This document shows, piece by piece, positions 34,678-43,954 of a DNA stretch of 64,000 bases (position 1 is its first letter; each line of letters begins with the position of its first letter). Source of the DNA: Chitinophaga nivalis (GTDB taxonomy: Bacteria; Bacteroidota; Bacteroidia; Chitinophagales; Chitinophagaceae); assembly GCF_025989125.1 (NCBI RefSeq), contig NZ_JAPDNR010000001.1, positions 1 to 64,000 of the forward strand, in the 5' to 3' direction. The translations under genes and the position numbers were made by a program. Under the pieces are notes generated by a model that was not told the origin of the DNA, did not search any database, and worked only from the letters and a program-made list of their open reading frames with translations.

Positions 34678-35694
34678 ATGGGAACTACTCTCAAAATTGG
34701 TATTAATGGTTTCGGTCGTATCGGCCGTTTGGTATACCGCCAGATTTACAAAATGCCCGGCATTGATGTGGTAGCTATCAATGATCTCACCAGCCCCAAC
34801 GTACTGGCGCATTTGCTGAAATATGATTCAGCGCAGGGTAGATTTGATGCAACAGTTACACATTCTGACAACGCAATTAATGTGAACGGTGAAGATGTGA
34901 AGATATATGCACAAAAAGATCCTTCCCAGATTCCATGGAAAGAGCACGATATAGATGTAGTGATCGAGTGTACCGGTTTCTTTGCTGACAAAGACAAAGC
35001 TTCCGCACACATCACCGCTGGTGCTAAACGTGTAGTAATTTCTGCTCCTGCTACCGGTGATCTGAAAACCATCGTTTTCAACGTGAACCACGCTTTACTG
35101 GATGGCAGCGAAACCGTTATCTCCTGCGCTTCCTGCACCACCAACTGTCTCGCTCCTATGGCGAAAGTCCTGAACGACCAGTTTGGTATTGCTTCCGGTT
35201 TAATGACCACTATACACGCTTATACCAACGATCAGAACACCCTGGATGCACCACATCCAAAAGGTGACCTGCGCCGCGCACGCGCTGCTGCAGCCAACAT
35301 CGTGCCTAACAGCACCGGTGCTGCCAAAGCAATCGGCCTGGTATTGCCAGAACTGAAAGGTAAACTGGATGGTAGCGCACAACGTGTACCTACTATCACA
35401 GGTTCCCTCACTGAGCTGACTTCCATCCTGAACAAAAAAGTAACCGTTGATGAAGTAAATGCTGCGATGAAAGCCGCTGCCAACGAATCTTTCGGTTATA
35501 CAGAAGACGAAATAGTTAGCTCCGATATCATCGGTATCGACTACGGTTCCCTGTTCGATGCTACCCAAACCAGAGTATTATCTGTAGGTGAGCAGCAGCT
35601 GGTAAAAACCGTTTCCTGGTACGACAACGAAATGAGCTATGTATCACAACTGGTGCGTACTGTTAAGTACTTCGCCGGTCTGATCAGCAAATAA
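34678..35694 (+). CDS. gap: Glyceraldehyde-3-phosphate dehydrogenase
   Basis: GAPDH oxidises glyceraldehyde-3-phosphate to 1,3-bisphosphoglycerate using NAD. From the ATG at 34678 the protein starts MGTTLKIGINGFGRIGRL, the NAD-binding Rossmann start. SCASCTTNCLAPMAKVL carries the catalytic Cys, and WYDNEMSYVSQLVRT is the C-terminal signature. It has 338 residues, the usual length. The frame is open upstream to 34537, but that portion covers promoter sequence. pgk follows in the same direction after a 156-bp gap with a hairpin. Confidence 0.97.
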   Translation: MGTTLKIGINGFGRIGRLVYRQIYKMPGIDVVAINDLTSPNVLAHLLKYDSAQGRFDATVTHSDNAINVNGEDVKIYAQKDPSQIPWKEHDIDVVIECTGFFADKDKASAHITAGAKRVVISAPATGDLKTIVFNVNHALLDGSETVISCASCTTNCLAPMAKVLNDQFGIASGLMTTIHAYTNDQNTLDAPHPKGDLRRARAAAANIVPNSTGAAKAIGLVLPELKGKLDGSAQRVPTITGSLTELTSILNKKVTVDEVNAAMKAAANESFGYTEDEIVSSDIIGIDYGSLFDATQTRVLSVGEQQLVKTVSWYDNEMSYVSQLVRTVKYFAGLISK

Positions 35695-35704
35695 TATTTT
35701 ATAC

Positions 35705-35726
35705 ACTCCCGGTGCAAACCGGGAGT
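35705..35726 (+). terminator. Hairpin between gap and pgk
   Basis: ACTCCCGG and CCGGGAGT flank a 6-nt loop, a perfect 8-bp stem 11 bp after the gap stop. The U-tract is short (TTGTT), so it may attenuate rather than stop transcription into pgk. Confidence 0.6.
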
Positions 35727-35850
35727 TGTTCATTCCGCGGAACTACACCATCACAGCAATATGCCAGATTTCTTTGGTTGATACCTGCTTTGTGCTGTTG
35801 GTCCGCGGTTTTTTTATGGAGCCATCTTTCCATTAGCAAAACCGACATAT

Positions 35851-37050
35851 ATGAGCCAATTTTCCGATTATAACTTCAACGGCCAGAAAGCCTTGGTACG
35901 CGTAGATTTCAACGTTCCCCTGAACGATAAATTTGAAATCACCGACGATACCCGCATGCGGGCAGCCGTTCCTACTATTAAAAAGATATTGAAAGATGGC
36001 GGTGCTGTCATCCTCATGTCCCACCTCGGTCGTCCGAAAGACGGTCCTACCGATAAATACTCTTTAAAACACCTGGTGTATCACCTCATTTCCCTGCTGG
36101 ATGGCGTTACCGTTAAATTCGCAACCGACTGTACAGGTCCGGTAGCGGAAAAAGCGGCGGCTGATCTGCAGATGGGTGAAGTGCTGTTGCTGGAAAACCT
36201 GCGCTTCCACAAACTGGAAGAAAAAGGGGATGCCGGATTTGCAGAAGAGCTGTCTAAACTCGGTAACGTATATGTCAATGATGCATTTGGTACGGCTCAC
36301 CGCGCGCACGCATCTACCGCTGTCATTGCGCAGTACTTCGCTCCTGAAAACCGCCTCTTCGGCCTGCTCATGGAAGCCGAAGTAAGCAATGCAGAAAAAG
36401 TATTCAACAATGCTGCTGCTCCTTTTACCGCCATCCTGGGTGGCGCTAAAGTAAGCGACAAAATTCTGATCATCGAAACCCTGATGGAGCGCGCCAACAA
36501 TATCATTATTGGCGGTGGTATGGCCTATACTTTCCTGAAAGCACAGGGAAAAGAAATCGGTAACTCCCTCTGCGAAAATGATAAACTGGACCTCGCCAAC
36601 GAACTGCTGGTAAAAGCCAAAGCAAAAGGCGTACAATTCCTGCTCCCAGTAGACTCTGTAGCAGCTGATAAATTTGCCGCAGATGCAGCTACACAGGTAG
36701 TTTCCAACGATAATATTCCTGCCGGCTGGATGGGCCTGGACATTGGTCCGGATTCCGTAGCCCTGTTTACGCAGACCATCCTGGCTTCCAAAACCATTTT
36801 ATGGAATGGCCCGATGGGTGTATTTGAAATGCTTCCTTTCCAGGCAGGTACCAAAGGCGTAGCTGATGCTATCGTTACTGCCACTGCCCAGGGCGCCTTC
36901 TCACTGGTAGGCGGCGGCGACTCTGTAGCAGCCGTGAATCAGTTCGGACTGGCAGAAAAAGTAAGCTATGTATCCACAGGTGGTGGCGCCATGCTGGAAT
37001 TCTTTGAAGGAAAAGAATTACCAGGTGTAGCAGCTATCAAAGGGGCATAA
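35851..37050 (+). CDS. pgk: Phosphoglycerate kinase
   Basis: PGK transfers a phosphate from 1,3-bisphosphoglycerate to ADP. The protein begins MSQFSDYNFNGQKALVRVDF, with the RVDFNVPL motif, followed by ILMSHLGRPK and LLLENLRF of the N-domain. The C-domain contains GGAKVSDK, GPDSVALF, WNGPMGVFE and the ATP-binding GGGDSVAAV. With 399 residues it has the expected length. The order gap-pgk is common and fits lower glycolysis. Confidence 0.97.
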   Translation: MSQFSDYNFNGQKALVRVDFNVPLNDKFEITDDTRMRAAVPTIKKILKDGGAVILMSHLGRPKDGPTDKYSLKHLVYHLISLLDGVTVKFATDCTGPVAEKAAADLQMGEVLLLENLRFHKLEEKGDAGFAEELSKLGNVYVNDAFGTAHRAHASTAVIAQYFAPENRLFGLLMEAEVSNAEKVFNNAAAPFTAILGGAKVSDKILIIETLMERANNIIIGGGMAYTFLKAQGKEIGNSLCENDKLDLANELLVKAKAKGVQFLLPVDSVAADKFAADAATQVVSNDNIPAGWMGLDIGPDSVALFTQTILASKTILWNGPMGVFEMLPFQAGTKGVADAIVTATAQGAFSLVGGGDSVAAVNQFGLAEKVSYVSTGGGAMLEFFEGKELPGVAAIKGA

Positions 37051-37078
37051 TCAACACCGGTAAAAAAATCATGTATAT

Positions 37079-37121
37079 GGGAGAAGATAAAGGCGGCATT
37101 GATTCGTGTATATCTTCTCCC
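37079..37121 (+). terminator. Terminator after pgk
   Basis: GGGAGAAGATA (37079-37089) pairs perfectly with TATCTTCTCCC (37111-37121) across a 21-nt loop and is followed by TTATTTATA. Confidence 0.75.
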
Positions 37122-37153
37122 TTATTTATACCCTCCGCATCAATCTTTCCACC

Positions 37154-38569
37154 ATGAACAAACGCCTGCTCCTGTATCCGGTTGTTATCGGCATATTTGC
37201 AGCCCTGATCTGGATTATCCTCCAGAAAGGACAATCCCTGCCTGTGCATCCTGCCAAAGCTGCTGCCGCTGTAACAACCGCTGCACACGCCGCCACAACC
37301 GATTCCTGGTGGCAATACTTCAGTAACCTGCAACATCCGCTTTGCCTGTTATTATTGCAGATCATTGTGATCATGCTGGCATCCCGCTGCTTTGGCTGGC
37401 TGGCCAACAGAATCGGGCAACCTGCCGTAGTAGGCGAAATCATTGCCGGCGTATTACTGGGGCCTTCTTTATTAGGCTGGTTATCCCCTTCCTTCGCTAC
37501 CTTTTTGTTCCCCGCAGCATCTTTGAAGAACCTGCAGTTCCTCAGTCAGATCGGTCTGGCCTTCTTTATGTTCATTGTAGGAATGGAGCTGGACCTCAGC
37601 AAAATCAGGAATAAAGCACATGATGCCGTCATGATCAGCCATGCCAGCATCATTATTCCGTTTTTTCTGGGCGTTTGGCTGGCTTATTTTCTGTTTGCGG
37701 ACTTCGCCCCTGCCAACGTCAGTTTCCTCTCATTTGCGCTGTTTATGGGCATCGCTATGAGTATTACCGCATTTCCGGTACTGGCGCGCATCGTGCAGGA
37801 AAGAAAACTAACCCACACCCCACTCGGTATCATGGCCATTACCTGTGCGGCCGCCGATGATGTTACGGCCTGGTGTGTGCTGGCTGTCATTGTTGCCATT
37901 GTAAATGCCGGTGGCGTATGGAGCGCCGTTATCACGATTGTACTGGCTTTCCTTTTTGTAGGCATTATGCTATGGCTGATACGCCCCTGGCTGGCCCGCA
38001 CCATTCAGTTTCATCTGCAGAAAGGCCGGCAGAAAGCAGCTGTATCCCTCGTTTTCTTCACCTTGCTGATTGCAGCCTGGCTGGCAGAAGCCATTGGTAT
38101 ACATGCCTTATTCGGCGCCTTCCTGGCCGGAGCGATCATGCCCGCCAACAGCGATATCAAACAATTACTCACCGATAAACTGGAAGATGTAAGCGTGGTA
38201 GTATTACTGCCTATTTTCTTTGCCTTTACGGGTCTCCGCACCTATATCGGCTTACTGGATGCCAGCTGGTTGTGGGTGGTATTTGGTATGATCATGCTGG
38301 TAGCGGTAACCGGTAAGTTCGGTGGCAGTGCCATTACGGCCCGTATGATGGGACAATCCTGGAGCCAGGCGGTGTCTATCGGCGCGCTGATGAATACCCG
38401 GGGACTCATGGAACTGGTAGTACTCAACATCGGTTTTGATTTAGGTATTCTTTCTCCGGAGATATTCACCATGATGGTACTGATGGCATTGGCCACGACC
38501 TTTATGACCGGCCCTCTCCTGGACCTGGTAGCGTTTGCGGAGAAAAGGAAAAAGATGTTTATGCTATAA
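37154..38569 (+). CDS. Cation:proton antiporter (CPA2, Kef-like)
   Basis: A polytopic membrane protein of 471 residues from the ATG at 37154. IGQPAVVGEIIAGVLLGPSL, IGLAFFMFIVGMELDL, ITAFPVLARIVQER and CAAADDVTAWCVLA are characteristic of CPA2 Na+/H+ or K+/H+ antiporters, with the AADD pair as the ion-binding site. NTRGLMELVVLNIGFDLGIL is also typical. An extra N-terminal helix with an Ala-rich loop precedes the core. There is no C-terminal RCK domain, so regulation by NAD or glutathione is not indicated. A GTG at 37106 would add 16 residues. Confidence 0.9.
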   Translation: MNKRLLLYPVVIGIFAALIWIILQKGQSLPVHPAKAAAAVTTAAHAATTDSWWQYFSNLQHPLCLLLLQIIVIMLASRCFGWLANRIGQPAVVGEIIAGVLLGPSLLGWLSPSFATFLFPAASLKNLQFLSQIGLAFFMFIVGMELDLSKIRNKAHDAVMISHASIIIPFFLGVWLAYFLFADFAPANVSFLSFALFMGIAMSITAFPVLARIVQERKLTHTPLGIMAITCAAADDVTAWCVLAVIVAIVNAGGVWSAVITIVLAFLFVGIMLWLIRPWLARTIQFHLQKGRQKAAVSLVFFTLLIAAWLAEAIGIHALFGAFLAGAIMPANSDIKQLLTDKLEDVSVVVLLPIFFAFTGLRTYIGLLDASWLWVVFGMIMLVAVTGKFGGSAITARMMGQSWSQAVSIGALMNTRGLMELVVLNIGFDLGILSPEIFTMMVLMALATTFMTGPLLDLVAFAEKRKKMFML

Positions 38570-38631
38570 CAATCGTGCATCAGCAGTGCTGATAGTTGAT
38601 GGAAATGTACATCAGTAATCAGCTTCCAGGT

Positions 38632-38668
38632 AAAAGGGGTGGTATCCTGTTTGGATACCACCCCTTTT
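38632..38668. terminator. Strong terminator after the antiporter gene
   Basis: AAAAGGGGTGGTATCC (38632-38647) and GGATACCACCCCTTTT (38653-38668) form a perfect 16-bp stem with a TGTTT loop and T/A-rich ends. Confidence 0.9.
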
Positions 38669-38775
38669 ACTTGAAGCAATAACAAGGGAGTATCTGCTGC
38701 TTAAAACAAGTACGCATTCCTTTACCGGGATACCCATCGCTGGTCTCCGGTTAACAGTATAAATTGTATATAAAT

Positions 38776-38814
38776 GCAAAACGGCTGTATCAAATAATGA
38801 TACAGCCGTTTTGC
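38776..38814 (-). terminator. Terminator of the lytic transglycosylase gene
   Basis: GCAAAACGGCTGTATCA (38776-38792) pairs with TGATACAGCCGTTTTGC (38798-38814), a perfect 17-bp stem with a 5-nt loop, 18 bp beyond the minus-strand stop. Confidence 0.8.
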
Positions 38815-38832
38815 TATAAGGTATACCGGAGA

Positions 38833-40143
38833 TTATCTCTTTTTATGTGTTTTCTTTTTTCCGGTAGTTGTTTTCGCTTTTTTGGAAGCCGCTGATTTCT
38901 TAGCGGAGCTGTGTTTTCTGGAAACGGAATGATGTTTCTTACCTGCACCGGAAACAGTAGTCGTTTTCTTCGCTACCGCATTTTTTTCCGGCATTTTAGC
39001 TGGTGGCGGGAACTTCGATCTGTCTACACCGGTGGCTTTATCATCCAGGGTGAGTTGCACCGATTCTTTCAGCATTTCGTCTTTCTCCGCCATAAACTGC
39101 TTCATCTTCTCTTTCGGAATACGCAGGTCATAGCTGTTTTCAGCACTAGCCATAGCTTTGGCGAAACCCGGATTGAAACGATCCAGTTCTGCTACAGGCA
39201 TGTCCAGCTTTTTAGCGATAGCTTCCAGGCGGTATTTACCACTCACATTGATTTCTACGGTATTGTAAATTTCGTCTTCGGTCAGTGCACCTTTAGATAC
39301 AGTAGCATAGGAAGCCGTTACATTTTCAGTAGGCTGTGCCAGGGCAACTGTGTTATCGTCGCTTACACCAAAGAAGTTGTTGAAACGATCCAGGATGTAA
39401 CCGGTAGCGATAAATTTGTACACATGATTGCGGGTTTCTGCAGGCAGGAAATATTGCATGCCCCAGAAGTCTTCGCGGCCGCTGGCTTTCATGGCACGTT
39501 GTATGCCGCCGGGACCACAGTTGTACGCTCCTACTACCAGCAACCAATCTCCAAACTGGTCGTATAACCGGGTCAGGTACTGGGCTGCTGCCATCGTAGA
39601 TTTATAGAAATCCTTTCTTTCATCCACTTTCTTACCTACGTTCAGACCGAAGATACGGGCGGTGCCGGCCATAAACTGCCAGGCGCCTACTGCCCCTACC
39701 CTGGAACGGGCGTTGGTATTAAAGCTGGATTCGATAACAGCCAGGTATTTCATTTCCTCCGGAATACCATGTTCCCGGAAGATTTTTTCGATCATTACAA
39801 AATAAGGCTGGCCCCTGTCAACCATCACCTGCAGGTGCTGGCCGTACCGGGTAGCATAATTGTTCACATAACCTGCAACGAGGTTATTGTTGATCTGCTC
39901 ATATACTTTCGCGCTGCGAATAGTATTGGGCAGGCTTTGCGCTGCTTGTTTTACCGCTACAGTGGTCGGTGTGGCCTGAATAGTGGTATCCTTAGGTAAA
40001 CGCACCTTATGATTCACTCTTACAGTGGTATCGGGTGCATTTACAGCATACACCGTCTCTTTAGGATTGCTATTGCGCCCCAATACTTCTACACTTCCTA
40101 AACACAATGCTGGCAACAGCAGTAGTAAAAAGATTCTTGTCAT
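38833..40143 (-). CDS. Lytic transglycosylase, MltD-like, with LysM
   Basis: This enzyme cleaves peptidoglycan glycan strands to 1,6-anhydromuramyl products. From the ATG at 40143 a signal peptide (RIFLLLLLPALCLGS) leads to a Slt domain with AVIESSFNTNARSRVGAVG (catalytic Glu), WQFMAGTAR and VGAYNCGPGGIQRA. A LysM-like domain (SGKYRLEAIAKKLDMPVAEL) binds glycan. The last ~50 residues are very basic, with repeated KKTT and SAKKSAASKK, probably contacting the wall or nucleic acid. The frame also opens at 40161, inside gatA. It starts 10 bp after the gatA stop and may be co-transcribed. Confidence 0.9.
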   Translation of the reverse strand: MTRIFLLLLLPALCLGSVEVLGRNSNPKETVYAVNAPDTTVRVNHKVRLPKDTTIQATPTTVAVKQAAQSLPNTIRSAKVYEQINNNLVAGYVNNYATRYGQHLQVMVDRGQPYFVMIEKIFREHGIPEEMKYLAVIESSFNTNARSRVGAVGAWQFMAGTARIFGLNVGKKVDERKDFYKSTMAAAQYLTRLYDQFGDWLLVVGAYNCGPGGIQRAMKASGREDFWGMQYFLPAETRNHVYKFIATGYILDRFNNFFGVSDDNTVALAQPTENVTASYATVSKGALTEDEIYNTVEINVSGKYRLEAIAKKLDMPVAELDRFNPGFAKAMASAENSYDLRIPKEKMKQFMAEKDEMLKESVQLTLDDKATGVDRSKFPPPAKMPEKNAVAKKTTTVSGAGKKHHSVSRKHSSAKKSAASKKAKTTTGKKKTHKKR

Positions 40144-40153
40144 ACAATTTATT

Positions 40154-41599
40154 TTAAACAACAGTAACCTGCTCTTTAGCCATTAATTGGTTGGCTATTT
40201 GCAACAGGCTCGCTTCGTTAAACTTCTTTGTGATGATCTGTACACCATAAGGCATTCCGTTTGAATGCCGGTACAAGGGAACGGAAATAGCCGGAACCCC
40301 TGCCAGATTTGCCAGTACCGTATAAATATCTGCGAGGTACATAGCTATAGGGTCATCCATCTTTTCCCCTATCTTAAATGCTGTGGATGGCACAGTTGGC
40401 ATTAAAATGGCGTCGTACTGCTCTAAAATATCGTTGAGTTTATCGGTAACCAGACGCCTAACTTGTTGTGCCTTAGTATAATATGCGTCATAATATCCCG
40501 CACTTAGTACAAAAGTCCCGAGTAATATACGACGTTTTACTTCTTTACCAAATCCTTCTGATCTGTTTTTTTTGTAAAATTCTGTCAGATCCAGGTTCTG
40601 TTCGTTTGTTCTGTGTCCAAATTTCACCCCATCATACCGGGACAAATTGGAGGACGCTTCCGCTGTAGTGAGCACATAATAGGCTGGCACTACATAATCC
40701 AGGTATTCAAAACTGCTCCCGGAAACGGTATGTCCTAATGTCTGCAATTCCTCAAAAAAGTCGATGTAGCGATCTTTCATCTCTGCATCTAATCCGTCAT
40801 GGTACTGCGCATCTCTTAAATACGCGAATTTGAAGGATTTATTGTCTGTAAGATGTTTTTGATAATCAGGTACTTCCTTTTGAGAAGCCGTACTATCAAA
40901 CTCATCCGGTCCTGCCATCACTTGTAGAACTGCCGCCACATCGGCAATATCCTTGCCAAAGATGCCTATTTGATCAAAAGATGACGCGTAGGCGATTAAT
41001 CCGTACCGGGATATGCGACCATAAGTGGGTTTCAGGCCCACTATACCGCAAAAATCGGCCGGTTGGCGAACAGAGCCGCCAGTGTCACTTCCCAGACTCA
41101 CCTGACAAAGGTCTGCCTGTACTGCTACAGCTGATCCACCGGAAGAGCCGCCCGGTACCCGGGAGTTATCCAGTGCATTCAACGTAGGGCCAAATGCGGA
41201 ATTCTCATTGGTAGATCCCATCGCGAACTCGTCGCAATTCAGGTTACCAATGATAATGGCATCAGCAGCCAGTAGTCTTTCTACTGCCGTAGCAGAGAAA
41301 AGAGAAGTAAACCCTTCCAGTATATGGGAAGCGGCATTTATATTATGGCCTTTATAGCAGATTACATCTTTAATACCTACCACCACACCTGCCAGGGCAC
41401 CTACCGGTTGTCCGTTTTTTATACGTTCATCCAGTTCACGTGCTTTCTCCAGCGCCTCCTCCTCAAATACTTCCAGGAAGGCATTCAAATGTTTTAACTG
41501 TGCTATCCGGTTCAGGTAATAGCGTACCTTCTCCGTGCAACTTGTGCTGCCGGCGTATAATGCTTTATGGAAAGTAATTATACTGCTGAATTCAGACAA
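40154..41599 (-). CDS. gatA: Asp-tRNA(Asn)/Glu-tRNA(Gln) amidotransferase subunit A
   Basis: GatA releases ammonia from glutamine for GatB to amidate misacylated tRNAs. The amidase signature GGSSGGSAVAVQADLCQVSL and SDTGGSVRQPADFCG hold the catalytic Ser residues; the Lys is in VVVGIKDVI. GLKPTYGRISRYGL and AVPAIS-type C-terminal motifs agree. Length is 481 residues. The start is TTG at 41599; no in-frame ATG is better placed. A TAGCTTTG motif overlaps the start, so the true promoter is unclear. gatB and gatC are not in the window. tatA lies upstream and the transglycosylase gene downstream. Confidence 0.92.
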   Translation of the reverse strand: MSEFSSIITFHKALYAGSTSCTEKVRYYLNRIAQLKHLNAFLEVFEEEALEKARELDERIKNGQPVGALAGVVVGIKDVICYKGHNINAASHILEGFTSLFSATAVERLLAADAIIIGNLNCDEFAMGSTNENSAFGPTLNALDNSRVPGGSSGGSAVAVQADLCQVSLGSDTGGSVRQPADFCGIVGLKPTYGRISRYGLIAYASSFDQIGIFGKDIADVAAVLQVMAGPDEFDSTASQKEVPDYQKHLTDNKSFKFAYLRDAQYHDGLDAEMKDRYIDFFEELQTLGHTVSGSSFEYLDYVVPAYYVLTTAEASSNLSRYDGVKFGHRTNEQNLDLTEFYKKNRSEGFGKEVKRRILLGTFVLSAGYYDAYYTKAQQVRRLVTDKLNDILEQYDAILMPTVPSTAFKIGEKMDDPIAMYLADIYTVLANLAGVPAISVPLYRHSNGMPYGVQIITKKFNEASLLQIANQLMAKEQVTVV

Positions 41600-41662
41600 A
41601 GCTAAATCAGTTAAAGATGAAATAAATCAGGGTTCAATACTCCAAAGCGGCAAATCAATATA

Positions 41663-41947
41663 TTAACCGTTGTGAGCTGGCGTATCTTTCGCAGTAGCCA
41701 GTGGTGTATCTGTAGTGGCTGGTTGTGCAGGCTGAGCGGGTTTTTCTCTCATGCCTTCTTCAATTTCCTGACGCACATTGTTTTTGGCGTCATTGAACTC
41801 ACGGATACCTTTACCCAGGCCACGCATTAATTCGGGGATTTTTTTACCTCCAAACAGCAACAAAACCACCACGGCAATCAGCAACAGCTCAGACATACCT
41901 ATATCCTGAAGAATTAAAAAAGATGATTTTACAAAAACAGCAGTCAT
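41663..41947 (-). CDS. tatA: Twin-arginine translocase subunit TatA/TatE type
   Basis: TatA forms the pore of the twin-arginine pathway, which exports folded proteins. A hydrophobic helix (ELLLIAVVVLLLFGG) is followed by KKIPELMRGLGKGIREF, the amphipathic helix with the FGG-KKIPEL hinge typical of TatA. The tail is rich in Pro, Ala and Thr (REKPAQPAQPATTDT). The 94-residue length is normal. It lies between rplS and gatA on the same strand. tatC is not seen in the window. Confidence 0.9.
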   Translation of the reverse strand: MTAVFVKSSFLILQDIGMSELLLIAVVVLLLFGGKKIPELMRGLGKGIREFNDAKNNVRQEIEEGMREKPAQPAQPATTDTPLATAKDTPAHNG

Positions 41948-42054
41948 TATCTTAAAAGTTTATAAAGTTCTGCCGGCAAAGATAGCTGATAAAATCGGGT
42001 TTTTCACCCGTATCGGTATCTCCCGGAGATATTTAATACCATTTTAAGCATACG

Positions 42055-42084
42055 AAAAAAGCGGAACCGGATGGCCCCGCCTTT
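42055..42084 (-). terminator. Terminator of the rpsP-rimM-trmD-rplS series
   Basis: AAAAAAGCGG (42055-42064) faces CCGCCTTT (42077-42084), with inner CCGG and GGCC steps. In the minus-strand transcript the stem ends in UUUUUU. It lies 23 bp after the rplS stop. Confidence 0.75.
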
Positions 42085-42106
42085 AACAAATTTCCCTGTA
42101 TTTATA

Positions 42107-42454
42107 CTAAACCCTTTTTTCTTTGATACGGGCTTTCTTACCAGCGCGCTCACGCAGATAATAAAGTTTCGCTCTTCTTACTTTACCTACCTTGTTTAAC
42201 ACGATACCATCGATGTTAGGAGAGTAAAGCGGAAACAGTCTTTCCACACCAATGCCATCAGAAATTTTTCTAACGGTGAAAGACGCAGTAAACCCTGTAC
42301 CCTGGATTTTCACCACATCACCTTTAAAGGACTGAATCCTTTCTTTATTACCTTCCACGATTTTATAATTGACAGTGACGTTGTCGCCTGCTTTAAACTT
42401 CGGGTACTGTTTATTTGCTGTCAGTTGTTCGTGAACAAACGAAATTGCGTTCAT
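42107..42454 (-). CDS. rplS: 50S ribosomal protein L19
   Basis: The protein contains PKFKAGDNVTVNYKIVEGNK, then GDVVKIQGTGFTASFTVRKI and GVERLFPLYSPNIDGIVL, which define L19, a protein at the 30S-50S interface. The 115-residue length is normal. It is the last gene of the conserved rpsP-rimM-trmD-rplS series. Confidence 0.97.
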   Translation of the reverse strand: MNAISFVHEQLTANKQYPKFKAGDNVTVNYKIVEGNKERIQSFKGDVVKIQGTGFTASFTVRKISDGIGVERLFPLYSPNIDGIVLNKVGKVRRAKLYYLRERAGKKARIKEKRV

Positions 42455-42572
42455 CTTTCAAATATTTATGGGAGTGCAAAAGTAAGTCAAGAAATAGCAT
42501 TTACCAAATTAAAAAACAACAAATCTGCTGTTTGGTAAATAATACTCTCATTATAACTTATAAATCATTCAT

Positions 42573-43244
42573 TTACAATAGATCCGGGCGACGTTCCCGG
42601 GTTCTGTCCAGGGCTTGCTGGTGCCGCCAGTCATCAATTTTTTTATGATCACCGCTCAGCAGGATATCCGGTACTTTCCAGCCCCGGAAGTCTACCGGCC
42701 TGGTATATACCGGTGGTGCCAGCAGATTGTCCTGAAAAGAATCAAATAAAGCGCTGGTTTCATCATTCAGTACGCCGGGCAGCAACCGCCCGATCGCATC
42801 TACCAAAACAGCTGCCCCCAGCTCACCGCCGGAAAGCACATAATCCCCGATGGAGATCTCTTTGGTAATAAAATGATCCCGGATACGCTGGTCGATGCCT
42901 TTATAGTGGCCGCAAAGCATCAGCAGGTTGCCTTTCAGCGATAACTGATTGGCCATTTGCTGATTCAGCGTTTCCCCATCGGGCGTCAGGTAAATGATTT
43001 CATCGTACTGCACTTTGGCCTGTAACGACTCAATCGCATTTACAATCGGCTCCAGCATCATGACCATGCCTGCCCCACCGCCAAACTGGTAGTCATCTAC
43101 CTGGTTGTGTTTCAGGGAAGAGTACTGCCGCAACGGATGCAGGTGTACTTCCAGCAACCCTTTGGCCTGTGCTCTTTTCATGATGGAATGGGAAAGCGGA
43201 CTTTCCAGCAGTTCCGGTAATACCGATATGATGTCAATACGCAT
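42573..43244 (-). CDS. trmD: tRNA (guanine-N1)-methyltransferase
   Basis: TrmD methylates G37 of tRNAs using S-adenosylmethionine, which prevents frameshifting. YLTPDGETLNQQMA, LCGHYKGIDQRIRD and SIGDYVLSGGELGAAVLVDA form the trefoil-knot SAM site. The protein has 223 residues, normal for TrmD. It lies between rimM and rplS, as in most bacteria. The ATG is 47 bp after the rimM stop. Confidence 0.97.
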   Translation of the reverse strand: MRIDIISVLPELLESPLSHSIMKRAQAKGLLEVHLHPLRQYSSLKHNQVDDYQFGGGAGMVMMLEPIVNAIESLQAKVQYDEIIYLTPDGETLNQQMANQLSLKGNLLMLCGHYKGIDQRIRDHFITKEISIGDYVLSGGELGAAVLVDAIGRLLPGVLNDETSALFDSFQDNLLAPPVYTRPVDFRGWKVPDILLSGDHKKIDDWRHQQALDRTRERRPDLL

Positions 43245-43291
43245 CTTTATTAACTTTTAGCAGCCGGCCGGGGGTAATCCACCGTGTACGG

Positions 43292-43813
43292 CTAGGCTGT
43301 GTATAATTCAATCAGGCCATCCGGCAGGTCCAGGTATACCACCTGGTTTTTCTTGTCGACCTTAATGAGCGACTGTTCGTTGACCGGCAACAGGGCTTCT
43401 TTTCCCTTGATAAATACCTTTATCAGCACCTGCATGGGCATTTCGATCACTTCTTCAATATTGCCCAGCAAGCCATGCTGTTTATCTTCCACGGCAAAAC
43501 CCAGCATCGCCAGGGGCGCTGAGGAAGCCGTCTGCTGTTTAAAGTCTTCTTCCTGCAGGTATACCTGTCCGGGCATCAGCTTATGGGCCGCTTCCTTACT
43601 GTCAACGCCTTCCAGCTTGATGTATACATGTTCGCTGTCCTTTACAGTGACGTTTTCCACGAAGTAGGGAATAAAGCTGTTTTTCCTTTCTTCCAGGAAG
43701 ATAACGGTCACCCCTTTCAGGGCCGATCGTTTGCCTAAACTGTGCCGTAACAGCAGGTCGCCCTGCAGGCCATGTGCCGAAGCCAGTTTACCTATGCTGA
43801 AATAATTACTCAT
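43292..43813 (-). CDS. rimM: Ribosome maturation factor RimM
   Basis: RimM assists 16S processing and 30S assembly by binding S19. The N-terminal IGKLASAHGLQGDLLLRH is the family start, and the C-terminal PRC-barrel part includes EVIEMPMQVLIKVFIKGK and LLPVNEQSLIKVDK. The length of 173 residues fits. It follows rpsP by about 140 bp with a strong hairpin between them. Confidence 0.95.
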   Translation of the reverse strand: MSNYFSIGKLASAHGLQGDLLLRHSLGKRSALKGVTVIFLEERKNSFIPYFVENVTVKDSEHVYIKLEGVDSKEAAHKLMPGQVYLQEEDFKQQTASSAPLAMLGFAVEDKQHGLLGNIEEVIEMPMQVLIKVFIKGKEALLPVNEQSLIKVDKKNQVVYLDLPDGLIELYTA

Positions 43814-43894
43814 CTTTTAGCTTTTGGCTGTGGTCCGGTACCGGGCAGCCATTGAAGGGAATTGGTCAACCGGAAAGCGCCGGATGAAATTAAA

Positions 43895-43928
43895 AAAGGA
43901 AATATTTGCGGTTGCAAATATTTCCTTT
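43895..43928 (-). terminator. Hairpin between rpsP and rimM
   Basis: AAAGGAAATATTTGC (43895-43909) and GCAAATATTTCCTTT (43914-43928) form a perfect 15-bp stem with loop GGTT, followed in the minus-strand transcript by U6. It may set rpsP expression above that of the downstream genes by partial termination. Confidence 0.85.
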
Positions 43929-43954
43929 CAGGTATTTGTTAAAACGTTGCCGTT